This document shows positions 11,486 through 24,599 of a stretch of DNA of 47,500 bases, in pieces. Position 1 is the stretch's first letter. Each line of letters begins with the position of its first letter. The stretch comes from Chromera velia. Lineage: Eukaryota; Sar; Chromeraceae. Location: contig JAHBMJ010002707.1 of NCBI GenBank assembly GCA_018398765.1, positions 2,213 through 49,712 of the forward strand. The letters run 5' to 3'. The position numbers and the translations under genes were made by a program. The notes under the pieces were generated by a model. It made no database searches. It was not told the origin of the DNA and was given only the letters and a program-made list of their open reading frames with translations.

Positions 11486-13477
11486 AGAAAGGTGCTGGTT
11501 GCCCTCAGCTGGATTTGAAAGGGGGATGGCTGTGTTTCCTTTTTTTGTTCACAGGGGAAATGGGCGGACAGCTGGGTGTTGTCGATCGTACAGTACTGTA
11601 CAGGCATTAATTCCTACCGCGAGACAGTCTCCGTGGATTCTGCCCCCTGTTCTGCGTTCCTTCCTTTTGGTCATCCTGGGGAGGGATCGCTGGAGGGGCT
11701 GTAACGCACACAGCAGCATCAAAGGAGAGGGGGGCGACAATTAATGAAACATCCATCCATCGATGCATGTCAATGGAAAGAACATTTGGTTTCCCCCTCG
11801 TTTCTTCATGAGGAAAATTGCATTCATACATTTTGTCTGCAATGGTCATGTATGGATGCTTGAGCCGTACTGCGCGTCTTTAAACGTGCATGACACGAAG
11901 CAATGATGGTTTTCTGTGAGGTGTCGAGCGCTCAGTCTCTCTGACAGACTCTTTTACACATGAGAGCAGAAGAGAAATTGTGCGTTGCAGAGGAGAAGGG
12001 TCGTTGAAGCGATAAACAATCAGAGGAAATCCAAATATGTCTTTGCCAGAGTAGTTCGAACATCTTCAAGTTTGGGATTCAAATCCAAATGATGAGTCGG
12101 TCTGCTGAGTCACTGTAGGTTACACGGGATGTCGCATGAAAATACATGAAAACTATATGTTTTTTGGTTCATGAATGAATGAATGAATGAAGTTGGCTTC
12201 ATAAATAAAAAAAGAAAAAAAAGATTGGAAACTTTCTTTTTTGTGTGTGTGAATTTATGGAGTGTAGAGCCTAGGCTTCCTCGCTTTAATTAGAAATATT
12301 TTACATCAAATAGTCCGAGAGAGATCTATTTCTAAAATCCTATAAAATTTTATAGAATCCTGAAATCCTAGCCTACTAGCTAGCCTAAGATCTCATAAAA
12401 TCCTAGTTACCTGCAGGGTAGCTAGCAACGTAGAAACTAGTGTAGAAAATACAGATCGACGAATCATGCATGTCAGACAAATGTATTAAAAGACGCTTCT
12501 TTGCCAGCTTCTTCGCTCCCAGGTGCATCTGCGAAGAGGCTTCGCTCCACTTCTTTTCGAGTCTTGCGTCCCCCTGCTGGCCACGAGAAATGTGGGATGA
12601 GAAGCTTCAAACACGCACGCAGTCACCAGGCACACAAAATCATAACATATCGTCCCACCAGTCTCCCAGTATGACACGCATTACGGACGCGCCGAACGCG
12701 GTGAAAGAACCGTTTTTTTCTCCTCTCAGCTTTGGAAAGGAAAGAAGGTCAGATGCTGGCAAGCTAGCTCGCAAGCAATCTTACAATTATAGGGTCGTGC
12801 CGCCCCGCCCACTTCCCTCCAGCCGGGCATGCGATCAGTCAGAGGGAGAAAGAAGCAGGCGAACGAGCGAGAGGAGCAGGAAAATGAGGTTCTTCGCTAT
12901 ACAAGATTCTTTCATTCCGTCAAAGACGACAAGGCGGGAGAGACAGGGATGACGGTTTCTGACGGATGAAACAGGGGGAGGGAGCAGATGGATGCGACAA
13001 GAGGGAAGCCGAGGGAAGAAATCGCAGCTGAGCCCTGACTGCATGCCCTACAAAAATGGGCTGATGTATTCGTATGACTTCGTATGCGTACATCGTGTCA
13101 TCCCATATGGACAGCCGGATTGAATATTTAATCAGATGGCAGAGCAGAAACTTCCCCCCCCTTTCTACTCGGCAGACGCCGAACCAAGAAGGGCCGGGCC
13201 GTTCGGACAGGATGAGAAGAAGAGAGGAGAGAGCGGGACTCGTGGAAGAGATCAGCGTCCGTCCAGGTGACAGCGTTATTGAACAAGCTTGTTCCATCTG
13301 TGACTCAACCTCATCCTGTTTTTGTTCCTGTTGTGAGTCTCACCACCTCTTCTCTTCTCTTCTCTTTTCTTTTGTTGCTCTCTCCCCCCCTGCACACCTC
13401 AGCCCAGTTCATTCTTTCCCACAGCACCCCTCTCCTTCTTTCTCTCTGCTTCCCTGCTTCCTTCCCCCTGTGATCCC
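11486..13477. other. Tail-to-tail intergenic region
   Basis: This lies between the stop codons of the convergent lipid kinase and SPRY genes and should contain both 3' UTRs. I see no gene. It has AT-rich DNA (12120-12440) with the palindrome CTATAAAATTTTATAG near 12340 and short ATGA repeats at about 12172-12190. The open frame at 12470-12952 has no recognisable domain and biased composition. Confidence 0.6.
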
Positions 13478-14140
13478 TCAGTCAGTCGCCACCACAGAGA
13501 CAGAACAACCGTTGCCCCCCATGGAGACAATCGGCATCAGAGGAAGGCTGTCGTCCAGAGGGATGTCCTGAAGGCAGTCAAGCGAGTGAGGGACGCGATG
13601 AAAGGCACGTATTCAGTAGACGTACACAGAGACTTTTCTTTCATTTTCCCTATTTTCTCAAAGAAGAAAGCAAAATCGACAAAGAGCAAGGGGGGCATCA
13701 GGAGGGAAAACAACGGGAAAATTTGACAAACAAGCGAAACTGGACATTTGGCAGAGAGAGGGAGCACCAAGTCTTCCAGACCCTCTCCAGACAGAGTGAA
13801 CTCACATTGCATTGCCTTGTTCAGTTTCGCCTCCCCCCACCCCCCCACATACCTGGAATGCGGTCTCCCACGCTTCGTCGTTGATTGCATAGGAGAACAC
13901 TCTGCACAAACACACAGAGAGAGAGACGCGAAGCGCACAAAACAAAGGTCCAAGAAAGGGCTTTCGCTCACCTGCGTTCCAAACAACAGGCCAAAAACGC
14001 AGAAAGCACAGAAATCGGTGCCTACCCCCACTCCTTCAACTCACTCACTCACTCACCCGAAGGGCACAGAGAGTCCCCTCATGTCGACCTCCACGTGAAT
14101 GAAGTCCGCCTCGTCGATCAGACGGTCGCCCTGGGGGCTG

Positions 14141-14185
<45 letters not shown>

Positions 14186-14941
14186 AAAAAGAAAAAGAAC
14201 CGTAGGAGGGAATGCTTTTGTTTCCAATGCGATATAGCGGAATGAAAATGCAGAACAGAAAAGTGGAACCTGTGGATCAAATCTGCAAGTCAACAAAACA
14301 AAGATGGGACTCGGAAAAAAAAGCGTCAAAAGCAGGCGAGACGAAGTGACCCAACACTTCTAGACGGGAGGAAAAAATTTCAAACTGTAAAGTGTGCAGG
14401 AGAAAAGAAAGATCTCAGGAAGTCAAATGAATGAAGAGGAAAACAAGGAAGAAGAGATGCGAGGGGAGCGATACACTGAAAAGGTCCAACAATGTCTTTC
14501 AATTGTCGCTTCTAAACGGCCGAACGAATGAATAGGTCAGTACACAACAGAAATGCAGATATGCACCAACCAACCCACCGATCCTGCCACGGCTCGTCAT
14601 CCCTCGACCTGCTGCACCTGCTGGTGGTCACAAGTCTCCACGGTTTCTGCACGAACGAACGAACGAAGGTACCAGTCATTCGTTCACTCAAGCGTCCATC
14701 GATTAGGAAACCAATCAGGGAGTCCGTCAAGAGGGGAGAGGAGGGAGATAGAACGGGTAAGCAAAGCCCGCAAAAGGAAAGCGTGCAAGAAAACGGGAGA
14801 AAACTGCGTTGACAAATCAAGAAAAAATGAACGGAAGCACAAAAAGAGAGAACATTTCACCACCACCAAGGATAACTTTCATACTGAATCAGAACAGTCT
14901 TTTCCTGCCCCCCCCCTCTTCCTCTACGCACAAAACAGACA

Positions 14942-14981
<40 letters not shown>

Positions 14982-15879
14982 TGACTAACTGACCTCATGT
15001 GCAACCCCGTGAATCCCGAACTGGAGCTGCGGTCTGTAGACGCACTTCTTCAGGATCTGGAGGGTCCATCTGGCAGAGCGACAATCAGACAGACAGACTA
15101 TATGTTTCTCCGTCTCCCTCCTTTCAAACAGACAAGACTATATGTTTCTTCTTCTTCTCCCTCCTTTTCTTCAATCAAAAAGACAGACTATATGTTTCTT
15201 CTGCTTCTCCCTCCTTTTCTTCATGAACACAACAGACAAAAAGAAAGAAAGATAGACAGACAGACACACAGCAGTAGGTGTGAAGAGAGGAACGCATGAG
15301 CCCCTACCTGTTGGCCAGCAAAGAAATCACAGGTCTTCTCTCCTGTCAAAAGTGAAAGAAAGCATTTCCTCTTCCTTGCTTCCTAGCTGTCTGTCTACAC
15401 GCACCACGCCCACCCCCTCCCACATTCCCACCCCCCCACCTGTAGACGGATCCCTTGAAGATTCTCAAAGTGCCGGAGACGGGAATCACCCAACCCTGCA
15501 GTCAGTCAGTCAGTCAGTCAGTCAGTCAGTGGGACTCCCGAAAGAGCAAGAACAAGTGGAAGAAGTCACAGTCACAAAAACGAATGGGAGGATCCCACTC
15601 ATGATCAGCCGGCCGAAAGGAAGCTCAGCATAGGCCTCTCAAAACCCGTCAGCTCTCTTCTCTTCTCGCCCTTCTTCCCTTCTTTCTTCCGTTCTTGCCT
15701 CCCTCCCTTCCCCCCCCAACCACCTGATCTTCAGAGTCCCTCGTCTTTGTCTGTATTTTGTCTTTATTATTCTGCATGAAAATAAATGCACCCACCTGAT
15801 CTTCAAAGTCCCTCGTCTTTGTCACGACCTCTCCGTGCATCCCAGAGACGTCAAATTCCTGCGTGCGTGAACAGAGACG

Positions 15880-15916
<37 letters not shown>

Positions 15917-16397
15917 GCAGACAGACATGCAGACGGTGGAGATGTGCGAACGACAACTAGAGGCTAGATGGGGATGCAGGCACAACATCACACACACAAG
16001 AAAAAAAAACACGTCTTGCGACATTCTGTACTTAGTCAAAATCAGACACTGCCGATCCATACAGACACACACAGAATGATGTGCATCAGACGTGCGTGCA
16101 AACAGTCTACGCCGTTCAAAAAATTCAAGTCTGGCAGGCAGACAGACGGACCAACCGACCGAAGTGTAGTCTGCAGAGGGGACCCAGAAGAAAGGAGGCT
16201 TGTTCGTCGGCATCGGTCGGGGCACCCCTGATGCGTCTCTGTGCCCACCCTGGAAGGAAGCGCAAAAGAGAGTAGGACACGGAGGAAGGGAGAAACAGAT
16301 GGCTACGCAAAACGCTGAGGCCGAGGTGGACGCACGGACAGACTGGCCGAAAAACCGACAGAAGGACCGCCAGATAAGCACGCACGCTCACGCACAG

Positions 16398-16438
<41 letters not shown>

Positions 16439-18432
16439 CGCACGCACGCACGCACGCACGCACGCGCACGCACACGTACACACGCAGAACGGCTCCAGCT
16501 CTTGGCTTCTCGTCACCCCCCTCGCCCTTTCAACCAAAAGGGTCTTGCCCCCAGGCAGGCAGAGGCAGATTGAGACAGGAAAAGCAACAATTCGCGCATT
16601 AGTGAAGTGAGTGGGAGGACTGAAAGGAAGGGGACAAACTTTTCTTTTGAGGGTTTTTCTGCCCGCCTGCCTGCCTGCCTGCCTGTGTGTTTCTGCCTTT
16701 CTTTCTGCCTGACAGACTGACTTCTTTCCCCTCGACTCCTCCCAGAGCCTTGTAGAGATGGGCCATCAGCTGGGACCTCTCTGTCTGGGATTTTCTCGAC
16801 TCCTCCTCCTGGTTTTGGCAAAACCTGTCCGTCAGTCAGTCAGTCAGTCAGAGGCAGAAAGAACAGGGAGGGGAGAGAGGGGACACCTTACTTAGTGTGC
16901 ATGGGAAAGCTTTTTATCTGTTCCTTTATTGTGTTCTGAGAGACCGTGGATAGAGCGGGAAGGAAGACACGAACTGCACGCAAGTGTGAGAAGAGAGATC
17001 GGCAGAGGGCAGAGAGACGCACCCACCGTCCCGTACCCCCCTACGCAGGCACGCACCTACCTGTTGAGCTGCGAGACCAGTTGATGGAACTCCTGCTGCT
17101 TCGAGGTCGCGTTGACTGCCGCCTCTGGTGCTGGCACCGGCGCTCCATTCTGCATGGATGGAACATTCGAATTCGACACGGCGGGAGGGAATCAGGTGTT
17201 TCGTTTCATGCAAGAAATGACAGAAGGTTAAAAAGAAAAAGAGGCGATGCAAGGCTGTGTGCATGGCTCAGGCGGACAGTGCGACGGCCCCACTGATCGC
17301 TTTGGGGAAGGTCGCTTCATCTATTTGCGCCCTCTTTCTTATTTTATGATAGCCTGTCAAGAGGAATGGCTTTGGAGCCGTCGCACTTCGATCTTCACTC
17401 GATCTTGATATGTTTGTGTGGCTCCGCGTGTCCTGAACAGCTTTCCGTCACACCCTCTCATGCATTTCGTTTCTTCCCTCTGTCTGCCAGCTTGCCCCAG
17501 CCCATCCCTGAGGGCATCATGCTACACCTTCGGCCGTCTCCCTCTGTTTGCACAGAAGGACCAACGAACCAATAAATGCACCGGCCCACCTGAACAACTG
17601 GCTTTGCAACAGCAGCAGTCACGTACTGGTTGCCTGTTGAGGGGAAGGATGGTTGCTGCAGACACAGACCGAGAAGGAGTGTCGGGAGAATTTCGGTAAC
17701 AAAGTCAGGGGGGGTGGAGAAGTGCTGAGGGCGGGGTGTTGGTACATGAACACCCCCGTGCAGACCGCCACAAGATAATTTTCGTATGGTCAGCGCAGTG
17801 GAGAAATATGCACAGAAGCAGTCGCATAGTCTTCCCGAGATACTGAAAAAGGGGGGCAGGACAACCGAGCAGGACTGCCGGGCAGCACACAGACAGAAAG
17901 CGCACTCCGTCTCTTGACCTTCCTTCCGTCTCGGGGTTGCTCAATGAATGAAGAAGACCTCATGGAGACTGACCCTGGTGTAGCCTCCCGGCGCAATGAA
18001 TTGCCTGCAGATGTGCACAAGCAGGGAGGAATTGTGAGGCCTCCATGCTGATTCGAAGAACGCAAAAAAACATTTCCGCGAGAAAGATGTGCAAGAAGGG
18101 AGTTGGGAGACTGACTGGCTGTGGACGACTGGGCGAGCATACTGAGCTCCGACTTGGTAATTGGGTCTTGCTGAGACAGAGCGACCGCCTGTTGCACTTC
18201 GTTGCACATAGTGGCTGCCTATCATTTGACCGCCAGGGGGTGCAGGTGGAAGGGGGGATGTGGGGGTTTGTGGATATGGGCCCGTGAGCTGCATTGAGGT
18301 CCGCATAGGTGCACCCCCCACTCCGACCTGCCCAGGAAGAGGAGAGACCTGCATGGGCATTGCCTGAGGTGTAACGTACCCCCCTGGCCTGATCATCTGC
18401 GGAGGGGCTTGGGGGCGTGGTTGGTACTGCAT
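13478..18432 (-). CDS. SPRY-domain protein with Pro/Gln-rich N-terminus
   Basis: Thirteen minus-strand exons give 371 residues: 18432-18116, 18004-17974, 17655-17590, 17149-17061, 16824-16722, 15858-15796, 15495-15440, 15334-15308, 15069-14994, 14646-14579, 14137-14057, 13901-13853, 13567-13478. All phases close. The N-terminus is disordered and rich in Pro, Gln and Gly (RPGGYVTPQAMP and APGGY motifs), followed by a short helix. From about 224 the sequence reads as a SPRY fold: WTLQILKKC, QFGIHGVAHE, then FIHVEVDMRG, VFSYAINDEAW, and a closing strand LPLMPIVSMGG. SPRY domains bind peptides and often act in ubiquitin ligase or scaffolding complexes; no partner domain is present. The acceptor of exon 8 is uncertain (15342 gives a stop in this phase). 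An acceptor at 18490 suggests a 5' UTR intron. Introns hold many microsatellites touching splice sites. Confidence 0.8.
14036..14056 (-). repeat. (GTGA)n array starting at a splice donor
   Basis: On the sense strand of the SPRY gene, exon 11 ends at 14057 and the intron opens GTGAGTGAGTGAGTGAG. The repeat begins exactly at the donor. Confidence 0.85.
14138..14183 (-). repeat. (CTGC)n array ending at a splice acceptor
   Basis: On the sense strand of the SPRY gene, about eleven CTGC/CCTG units run straight into the CTGCAG acceptor of exon 11. The array supplies both the pyrimidine tract and a string of near-acceptors. Confidence 0.85.
14948..14976. repeat. (GA)n microsatellite
   Basis: A GA tract lies just inside the intron after exon 9 of the SPRY gene; on the sense strand it is CT-rich and follows the donor GTCAGTTAGTCAGTCTG. 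Confidence 0.9.
15501..15530 (-). repeat. (GACT)n array ending at a splice acceptor
   Basis: On the sense strand, GACTGACTGACT units end in CTGCAG, the acceptor of SPRY exon 7 at 15495. Confidence 0.8.
15721..15823 (-). repeat. Duplicated exon end plus splice donor, 72 bp apart
   Basis: A 31 bp segment (15793-15823) covering the last codons of SPRY exon 6 and its donor is repeated at 15721-15751 with one mismatch. The 72 bp between copies is a multiple of three and the frame stays open, so use of the second donor would add 24 residues. Confidence 0.8.
16400..16470. repeat. (CA)n and (GCAC)n microsatellites
   Basis: A CA tract is followed by GCAC units, inside the long fifth intron of the SPRY gene. 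Another CA tract occurs at 15883-15911. Confidence 0.9.
16830..16851 (-). repeat. (CTGA)n array next to a splice acceptor
   Basis: On the sense strand CTGACTGACTGACTGAC runs into GGACAG, the acceptor of SPRY exon 5 at 16824. Confidence 0.8.
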
Positions 18433-19029
18433 TTTGTTTTTAGGTGCCTTCTCTTTCGGGAGGGAACGAGACTCTCAGTGGTCCTCCGACTGCAAAAAAA
18501 AGGAGAGAGGAGTTACGGCCAGTCCCCTAAGAGCTCTCGTAAATATCGAGAGAGCGTACCACTCACTTTGGTCAATCAGGCGTTGGGAGTAGAGAAGGAT
18601 GCTGTACGTGCACCAACCTTTTTCTTCCATCAATCTCGTCGACGCGTTTGCTCACGTCGCAAATCTTCATTCGATCTTTTTTGGCAAGAATCTCGGCCAT
18701 TCTCGGCCTTGGGCACTTGGGCCTGCATGCCGGCCGGGCCGGGGCACTTTGACATTCCATCCACCGACCGGGGCCCGCGAGAGGTCCGGAGCGGGCCACG
18801 TCAAAATGCATGATGTTTCAGCTAGTGATTTTCAGTGCCCGTCTACGTGACTCGCAACGTGAGCCCACTGAGCCGACGTACAATGACGTACACGTGGTAT
18901 CACCTGGTGTCACGCCCCAAACTGCGTCACGAGAACACCGAACATCTATCGCCGAGTTGCCGGAGTGAGAGAACAGCTCGAAGAGCCATTACCATATCAT
19001 ATGAATCGATCAGAACCGACTGTGACGGT
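18433..19029. promoter_or_regulatory. Divergent promoter region of SPRY and SNM1 genes
   Basis: This 597 bp spacer separates two divergent start codons. It has a GC-rich block at about 18714-18790 (TGCATGCCGGCCGGGCCGG and neighbours) with TGCATGC at 18724, and a TGCATG at 18807. A likely 5' UTR intron acceptor of the SPRY gene lies at 18490. An upstream in-frame ATG for the SNM1 gene at 18835 is possible but less likely than 19030. Confidence 0.5.
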
Positions 19030-22000
19030 ATGAAGCCCCTTCCGTTCTCCAATGTATGGGTGGATTTCTTCGGACCCCTCCCGGAAAGGAGCCCTGCCCT
19101 TTTCTTCCTCTCGCATACTCACGCAGACCACCTCGAGGGACTTCATCACGGCTGGAAGGAAGGGAACATCTTTTGTTCCCAAGTGTGTCGCCGTCTCCTG
19201 CTTCGCAAGTTCCCGTCTCTCGAGAGATACACCGTCAGTCTCAAAAACACTCAATAGAGAAGCATTCGGTCGGTATTCATCAGCATTTCACAGGGATCTA
19301 TGCGGCTGGGCTGAAGAGCCATTTGATAGAGAAAGACACGGCAGAGACACACAACCAACCAATCATAAGAGTCATTTTATTTTGATTTGACATGTATGAA
19401 TGTGTGGATTGGCGTCATGGTGCGCGGATCCACTTTTACATTCGCTTCGTTCTTTTGACTTGGTCATATCTCGCAGCAGCTTCAGATTTATTTTTTGACT
19501 TTGTTTTCAATTCCCGAACTTTCATTGTCGTTTCTCGGTCTTTATTTCTTACTGCAGGTACCACTGGAGCTTCACGTGACTTACCACTTTGACATGGCCA
19601 ACCCCTCCCGCAGCCCTTCTGTCGACCCGCCAGAAGCTCAGCAAAGCTTACCCCCTTCTGCTTCTACTGTCCCCCAGCTCCCCCTGTCTGTAACCCTGTT
19701 GGACGCTAACCATTGCGTTGGATCATGTATGTTCGTTTTCCAGTCGCCCTCTTTCGGGAAGGTCTTGCACACCGGGGACTTTAGATACAGACCGCAGATG
19801 GCGCGAGAAATTGAATTCTTTACTTCTGGAAAGGGAGAGGACGGACAAGTAAAAAAAGAAGAAGAGCGCGGAGGAGAGGGTGAAGAACAGGGACAAGCAA
19901 GGAGTCTGGTGGACGCTCTCCATCTGGACAACACCTTCGGTCATCCCCGCTTTGATTTCCCTTCTCGGGTCTGTCTGTTTTTCTTGAATGCACAGTTTGC
20001 TTGCTTGCTTATTCGGGTTACGCTTTTCAATTCAAACAGGGCTTTCATGCAGCGGGGTCCTGGTTGTATTTGATTTATGAGTTTGCGACTGTCTTTTGAA
20101 CTGTCCCTCACATCCCCTCCTCTCTCTCTATTTTTGTGTATGTATGCATATGTACATGTGTGGAGGGGGAGGAAGTAGCTGCCTTTCTCTTTTGGCTTTT
20201 TTCTCATTACATACACACATACGTATATGAATATACATGTACACATACATGCATTCACGTTTGCAGAAGGAAGTAGCTGCCTCCATCGAAGCGCGAGTCG
20301 ACGGTGCGTGGCCTGCTGTGGTCTTGCTGGGAGTCAGTCTGTGAGTGAGTCACTAAGTGAATTACTCTCTGCGCGTCTTCATGCTGTGTCCTGGGTTGCA
20401 CAAACAACAGTCTTTTCCTTCTTTTGGGGGCAGTGCTTGTAGAGGTCAGAGGAGGTCAAATGAATTTGGACCTTTGCTTGTTGAGGTTAGAGCAGGTCAC
20501 ATGATCTGTCTGGTGTGAGTTGCTTGGGGAGGGCCTTCATGGACAGTGAGGGAGACGACGATGGTCTTTTTTGAGCTTCAAAAATGCATTCCAGGTGTTT
20601 CTATGCTGGAACGTTTTTGACTGTCTCTCTGCATGAATTTGTGCGTGGGTGCAGACAGAGACGCTCGGAAAGGAGGAACTCTGTGTGGCGCTTGCAAGAA
20701 GGTTTGAGACGCAGGTCGATAGAGGGAAGAGGCAGGGCGGAGGGAAAGGAACCTTTGAGTGAGTGAGTGAATCTCCCTTTGGATTTTCAAAAGATTGTCT
20801 ATCCGATCTTCCGATCCAAATTGCCTGCATGGAGATTTTCAATCAAGGTGTGGAGCAGAAACAGCTCGAAGCGATTACTGAATGAGTACAGTTTGCAGTG
20901 CCGGTTTTCTATTCACGTGTTTGTCTGCAGGTGGTGGTTCTTCCAGACCGTCTGAAGATCCTGGAAGCTGCGGAGAAGGCGTTGGAGATAGAGAGGGAGG
21001 AGGGAAAGGAGAGAATGGATGACAAAGGAGAGAACTGTGAAGAAACCCAAAAGAAAGAGAGCAACGAAGCTGAAGATCTCTCTCCCTCCTCGCCGCTTCC
21101 CGTCTCTCTGTTCCGTCTGCCTACTCCAAAGGAAGCTCGAATTTTCTTTCCCAATTCTTTCAGCTCTCCCACAGGGGCGCTTGGCGGAGAGGGGCAAAGG
21201 GGAGCCCCGGAGGAGGAGGACGGGGGGCATGAGGGGGTGGAGGTGGAATCGGAGGGCATGATCGTTGTCGTGTCGAGACGGGAGATCGGGCAGGTCCTTC
21301 GGTCGGTCTGTTTGGTTGGTTGGTTCGTTGGCTGGTTAGGTGGTTAGTTGCTTGGCTGGTTGGTCGGTCGTGCCTGACCGAAACGAATAAGAAAACCTGC
21401 ATTCAGTTGCAAAAAAAAAAGCGAGAAGGGAATGGGTGATGCATGGTCGTGTTCGGCGATGATCGATGAGTCTCCCGGCACCTCTACCCTCTTTGCCCTT
21501 TCGGCCTGCATTCGAAAGAAAATGATGAATTTCTTCTGAGGGAAAGGGATTCAGCGTGACCGCGGGAAGTGGAGAGCACCTTGAGAAGAATGGAATGAAG
21601 AAGAGAAAGATCTTTTGAAAGGGACGGCTGCCAAAACAAACATCGCCTTCCCTTCATGCACACACTCAAAGCGGAAGTCTTCTTACTCTCTTTCACGCAG
21701 TCAGTCACTGTCTGTGGCACTCTTACACATACACACGTCTTTGTTTGCAGTTTGGTGAAGGGATGCGAACGATACGGTGACCTAAAGGGTCGGTTGGTCA
21801 TGCAGGCATTCTAAGAGAACACACATATTGAGGAAGGGTTAGAAGAAACAAAGAGTATGGTACTGAGGCAAAAGAAAAGCAGGAGCGGAAAGATAAGAAT
21901 TGCCAAGAACGTCCTCAAGAGGTGTAGACTTGGAAGCCCGGCGGTGAAAAGCTCAAAAGACATAAAGACACTGATCCCCGCTGTAAACCTCTACGTCCCT

Positions 22001-22529
22001 TTTCATTCATTCATTCATTCATTTCATTCGTTCGCTCGTTCGTTCGTTCATTCATTCATTCACTTCCCTTCCCTTCCCTGCCTGCCTCTTTCACACGGTA
22101 TTGATCGATGTCTGTATGTATGCAGTGTTGGCCTTTCAACTGAGCGGTTGGTGCCAAAACGATCCCAAGGTTAGTGATTCAATCAGTCAGTGAGTCAGTT
22201 TGTGAATTAGTGAGTCAGTAAGTCTATCAGTGAGTTAGCAGGCAAGTGGGGTGCCGGAGGTCTCATGAGCTGAACTGCAGAAGAGGAGAAAAGAGAGGAA
22301 GGTAGGGCGGTCCAGGTGTCCTGGGGGGTCACGAAGATGCAGCACCAGTTCTGTTCTCTTCTTCGGCTTCCCTTCCGAAGATTGCGTTCAGCCGTTCATA
22401 ATGCAGAAAAGTCATTCGAGGCTGAAAAGTTTTTGTAGCTTTGTTTTCAGGGGGGTTCATCAGCGTGTTTCTCTGTGTTGCTTCAAGTTCGTTGATAGAA
22501 CGAGAGAGAAAAAGAGGTGGCAGCGCCAC

Positions 22530-22565
<36 letters not shown>

Positions 22566-23670
22566 CCCACCCACACCCACCCACACCCACACCCACACAC
22601 ACCCCCACACACACACAGACACACAGAGTGGACCCTCATATGTGTTTTTCCTCTGGCCCTCGATGACGATCTTCTCCCTCATGTCCTTGGTGTGTTGTCG
22701 ACTAGCTGATTTGTAGAACACCTGCCGTATGCATGCACAAATAGGCATGCACGGAAAGGGACTGGCAGCTTGATGCAAAGACGTCTTTTTCGTAGTGAGG
22801 AATTTGGTCTGGATTTTGCACGATTGGCATATGTGCCTTTTTGTTGTTACTTCGCGTGCGTCACTGCAGCCAAAGGGAGGGAACTCCACTTCGTTTGACT
22901 GGAATTTCCGAGAGGACGAGAACTTTGTGGTCAGGGGAACAGGGGGTGACTGTCTGCTTTTGTTTGAGGAAGGCCGCGTGCTCTTCTTGAGGCAGTGTTC
23001 ATAATGACTTTCTCTCTTCTGTCAATTTCTGCGAGGATCCTCAGTCAAAGCATCTGACTGAATGACTGAGACCCGTTTGCTTGACTGCTTCTGTAAGGTC
23101 TGTCTTTGGTGTTCTTCTATCGCAGCGTCTCCCTTACTCTCTCCACTCGAACTTCTTTGAGCTCTGCAAATTCACCAAAGAAATCAGACCAAAGTGAGTC
23201 AATCAGTCAGTCAATGTGTTGGGGATGGCGGGAGCAGGCATAGAGAACCCTTTGAGATTTATCGATGCAAATTTCTCAGAGCAGAACTTCATGCAATTCC
23301 TTTGAGAATTTAGGACAAGCCGAATGAATGGAAGGCACACAGGACACGTCTTGGACATTCATTTGAGACGTGCACGAATGGAACTACTCGTGCGAACTGT
23401 TTTGCAGATGTGAGTGTGCAAAGAAAGCTGCATGCATGTTCGGCATCGTCTATCATCTGCCGGTATCGATGCATGCCGATTGGGTGGGTGGATGGAATCT
23501 CCTCACATGAATGATGATATCACATCACCCTGCCTACATGGACCCTCCCTTTCTCTTTCTTTCCTCCCTCGAGCATCAAATCTCTCTCTCGATCTATCTG
23601 GTCTGCCTTTTTGTTCCTCCATTTATTTCTCTTTCGTGCGATTCTTGGGTCAATCAATCTATCGAGAGCA

Positions 23671-23701
<31 letters not shown>

Positions 23702-24536
23702 TCTCTGACAGACAGCGTGGTTTATTGAGGGAACCCACACAATAACGGAGGCGATGCACAACGGCATCTCTCTCTCCTCCCCCCCTCTCGTTGTCTCTCC
23801 CTCTCCATCTTCTTGCTTTCACTGCTTTGATTGCAGGGAAGTGATTTTTAACACTCCTCTTCCCCAACCTCCTTCCGACCTTTCCTCCTCCGCCAAAGGA
23901 AGCACCTACTCCTACGACGGTGCGGAAGGGGCCCGTCTCTTTGCTGAGGCCACAGGCACCTCCAGAGTTGTCTTCAATCTCCGGACTGAGGTCTCAGCAC
24001 CCCTGTCAGCATCTGCATCATCTGCTTCTACATCATCTGGGCACCTGCATTTGCATCAGCACCCCTCGTTGAGATTTCAAGCAGGACAGTCGACAGAGGC
24101 AGCATCTGGGGGGACGAGGAGGAAAGGAAGACAACAACTTTACAGCTCCCGCACCCAAAGGAAGGCCCCAACAGACCACAACGAACAAGGTCCCCCTCAG
24201 TCAATTCACGCAGCTGTGACTTTTAATTCGGCCTCCTGTCGTCCCGATCCATCAAACTCTTCAGCAGCTGGCAACTCAGACAAATTGCCTGCCTCTGATA
24301 GTCAGGATGCGCGAGAAGAAAGCGCGAACGGCATCGGTGAAAACCATCACCAAGACCGCAAGAGATGTAGAGACACAGAGGGCGAGCCGTCGTCGGGAAA
24401 CTCTCCGCTGTTGCTTCTCCGTGGACAGCTGCGTCCACAGCCGGGTCAGAAGGGGTCAGTCTTTCTCTTCATCTCCGGCAACCCCCAGATATCTCTCTCT
24501 CTTTCAGTCCGACTCTCTTCATCCCTCTCTCGTGTG

Positions 24537-24599
<63 letters not shown>

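Noticed and set aside
12470-12952. 160-codon plus-strand open frame between convergent genes
   Set aside because: Composition is biased, there is no domain, and it lies where 3' UTRs are expected.
13968-14031. Extra SPRY exon in the interval before exon 12
   Set aside because: It has an acceptor-like TAG and donor GTGAGC, but direct joining of 14057 to 13901 gives the correct phase and the expected SPRY strand order.
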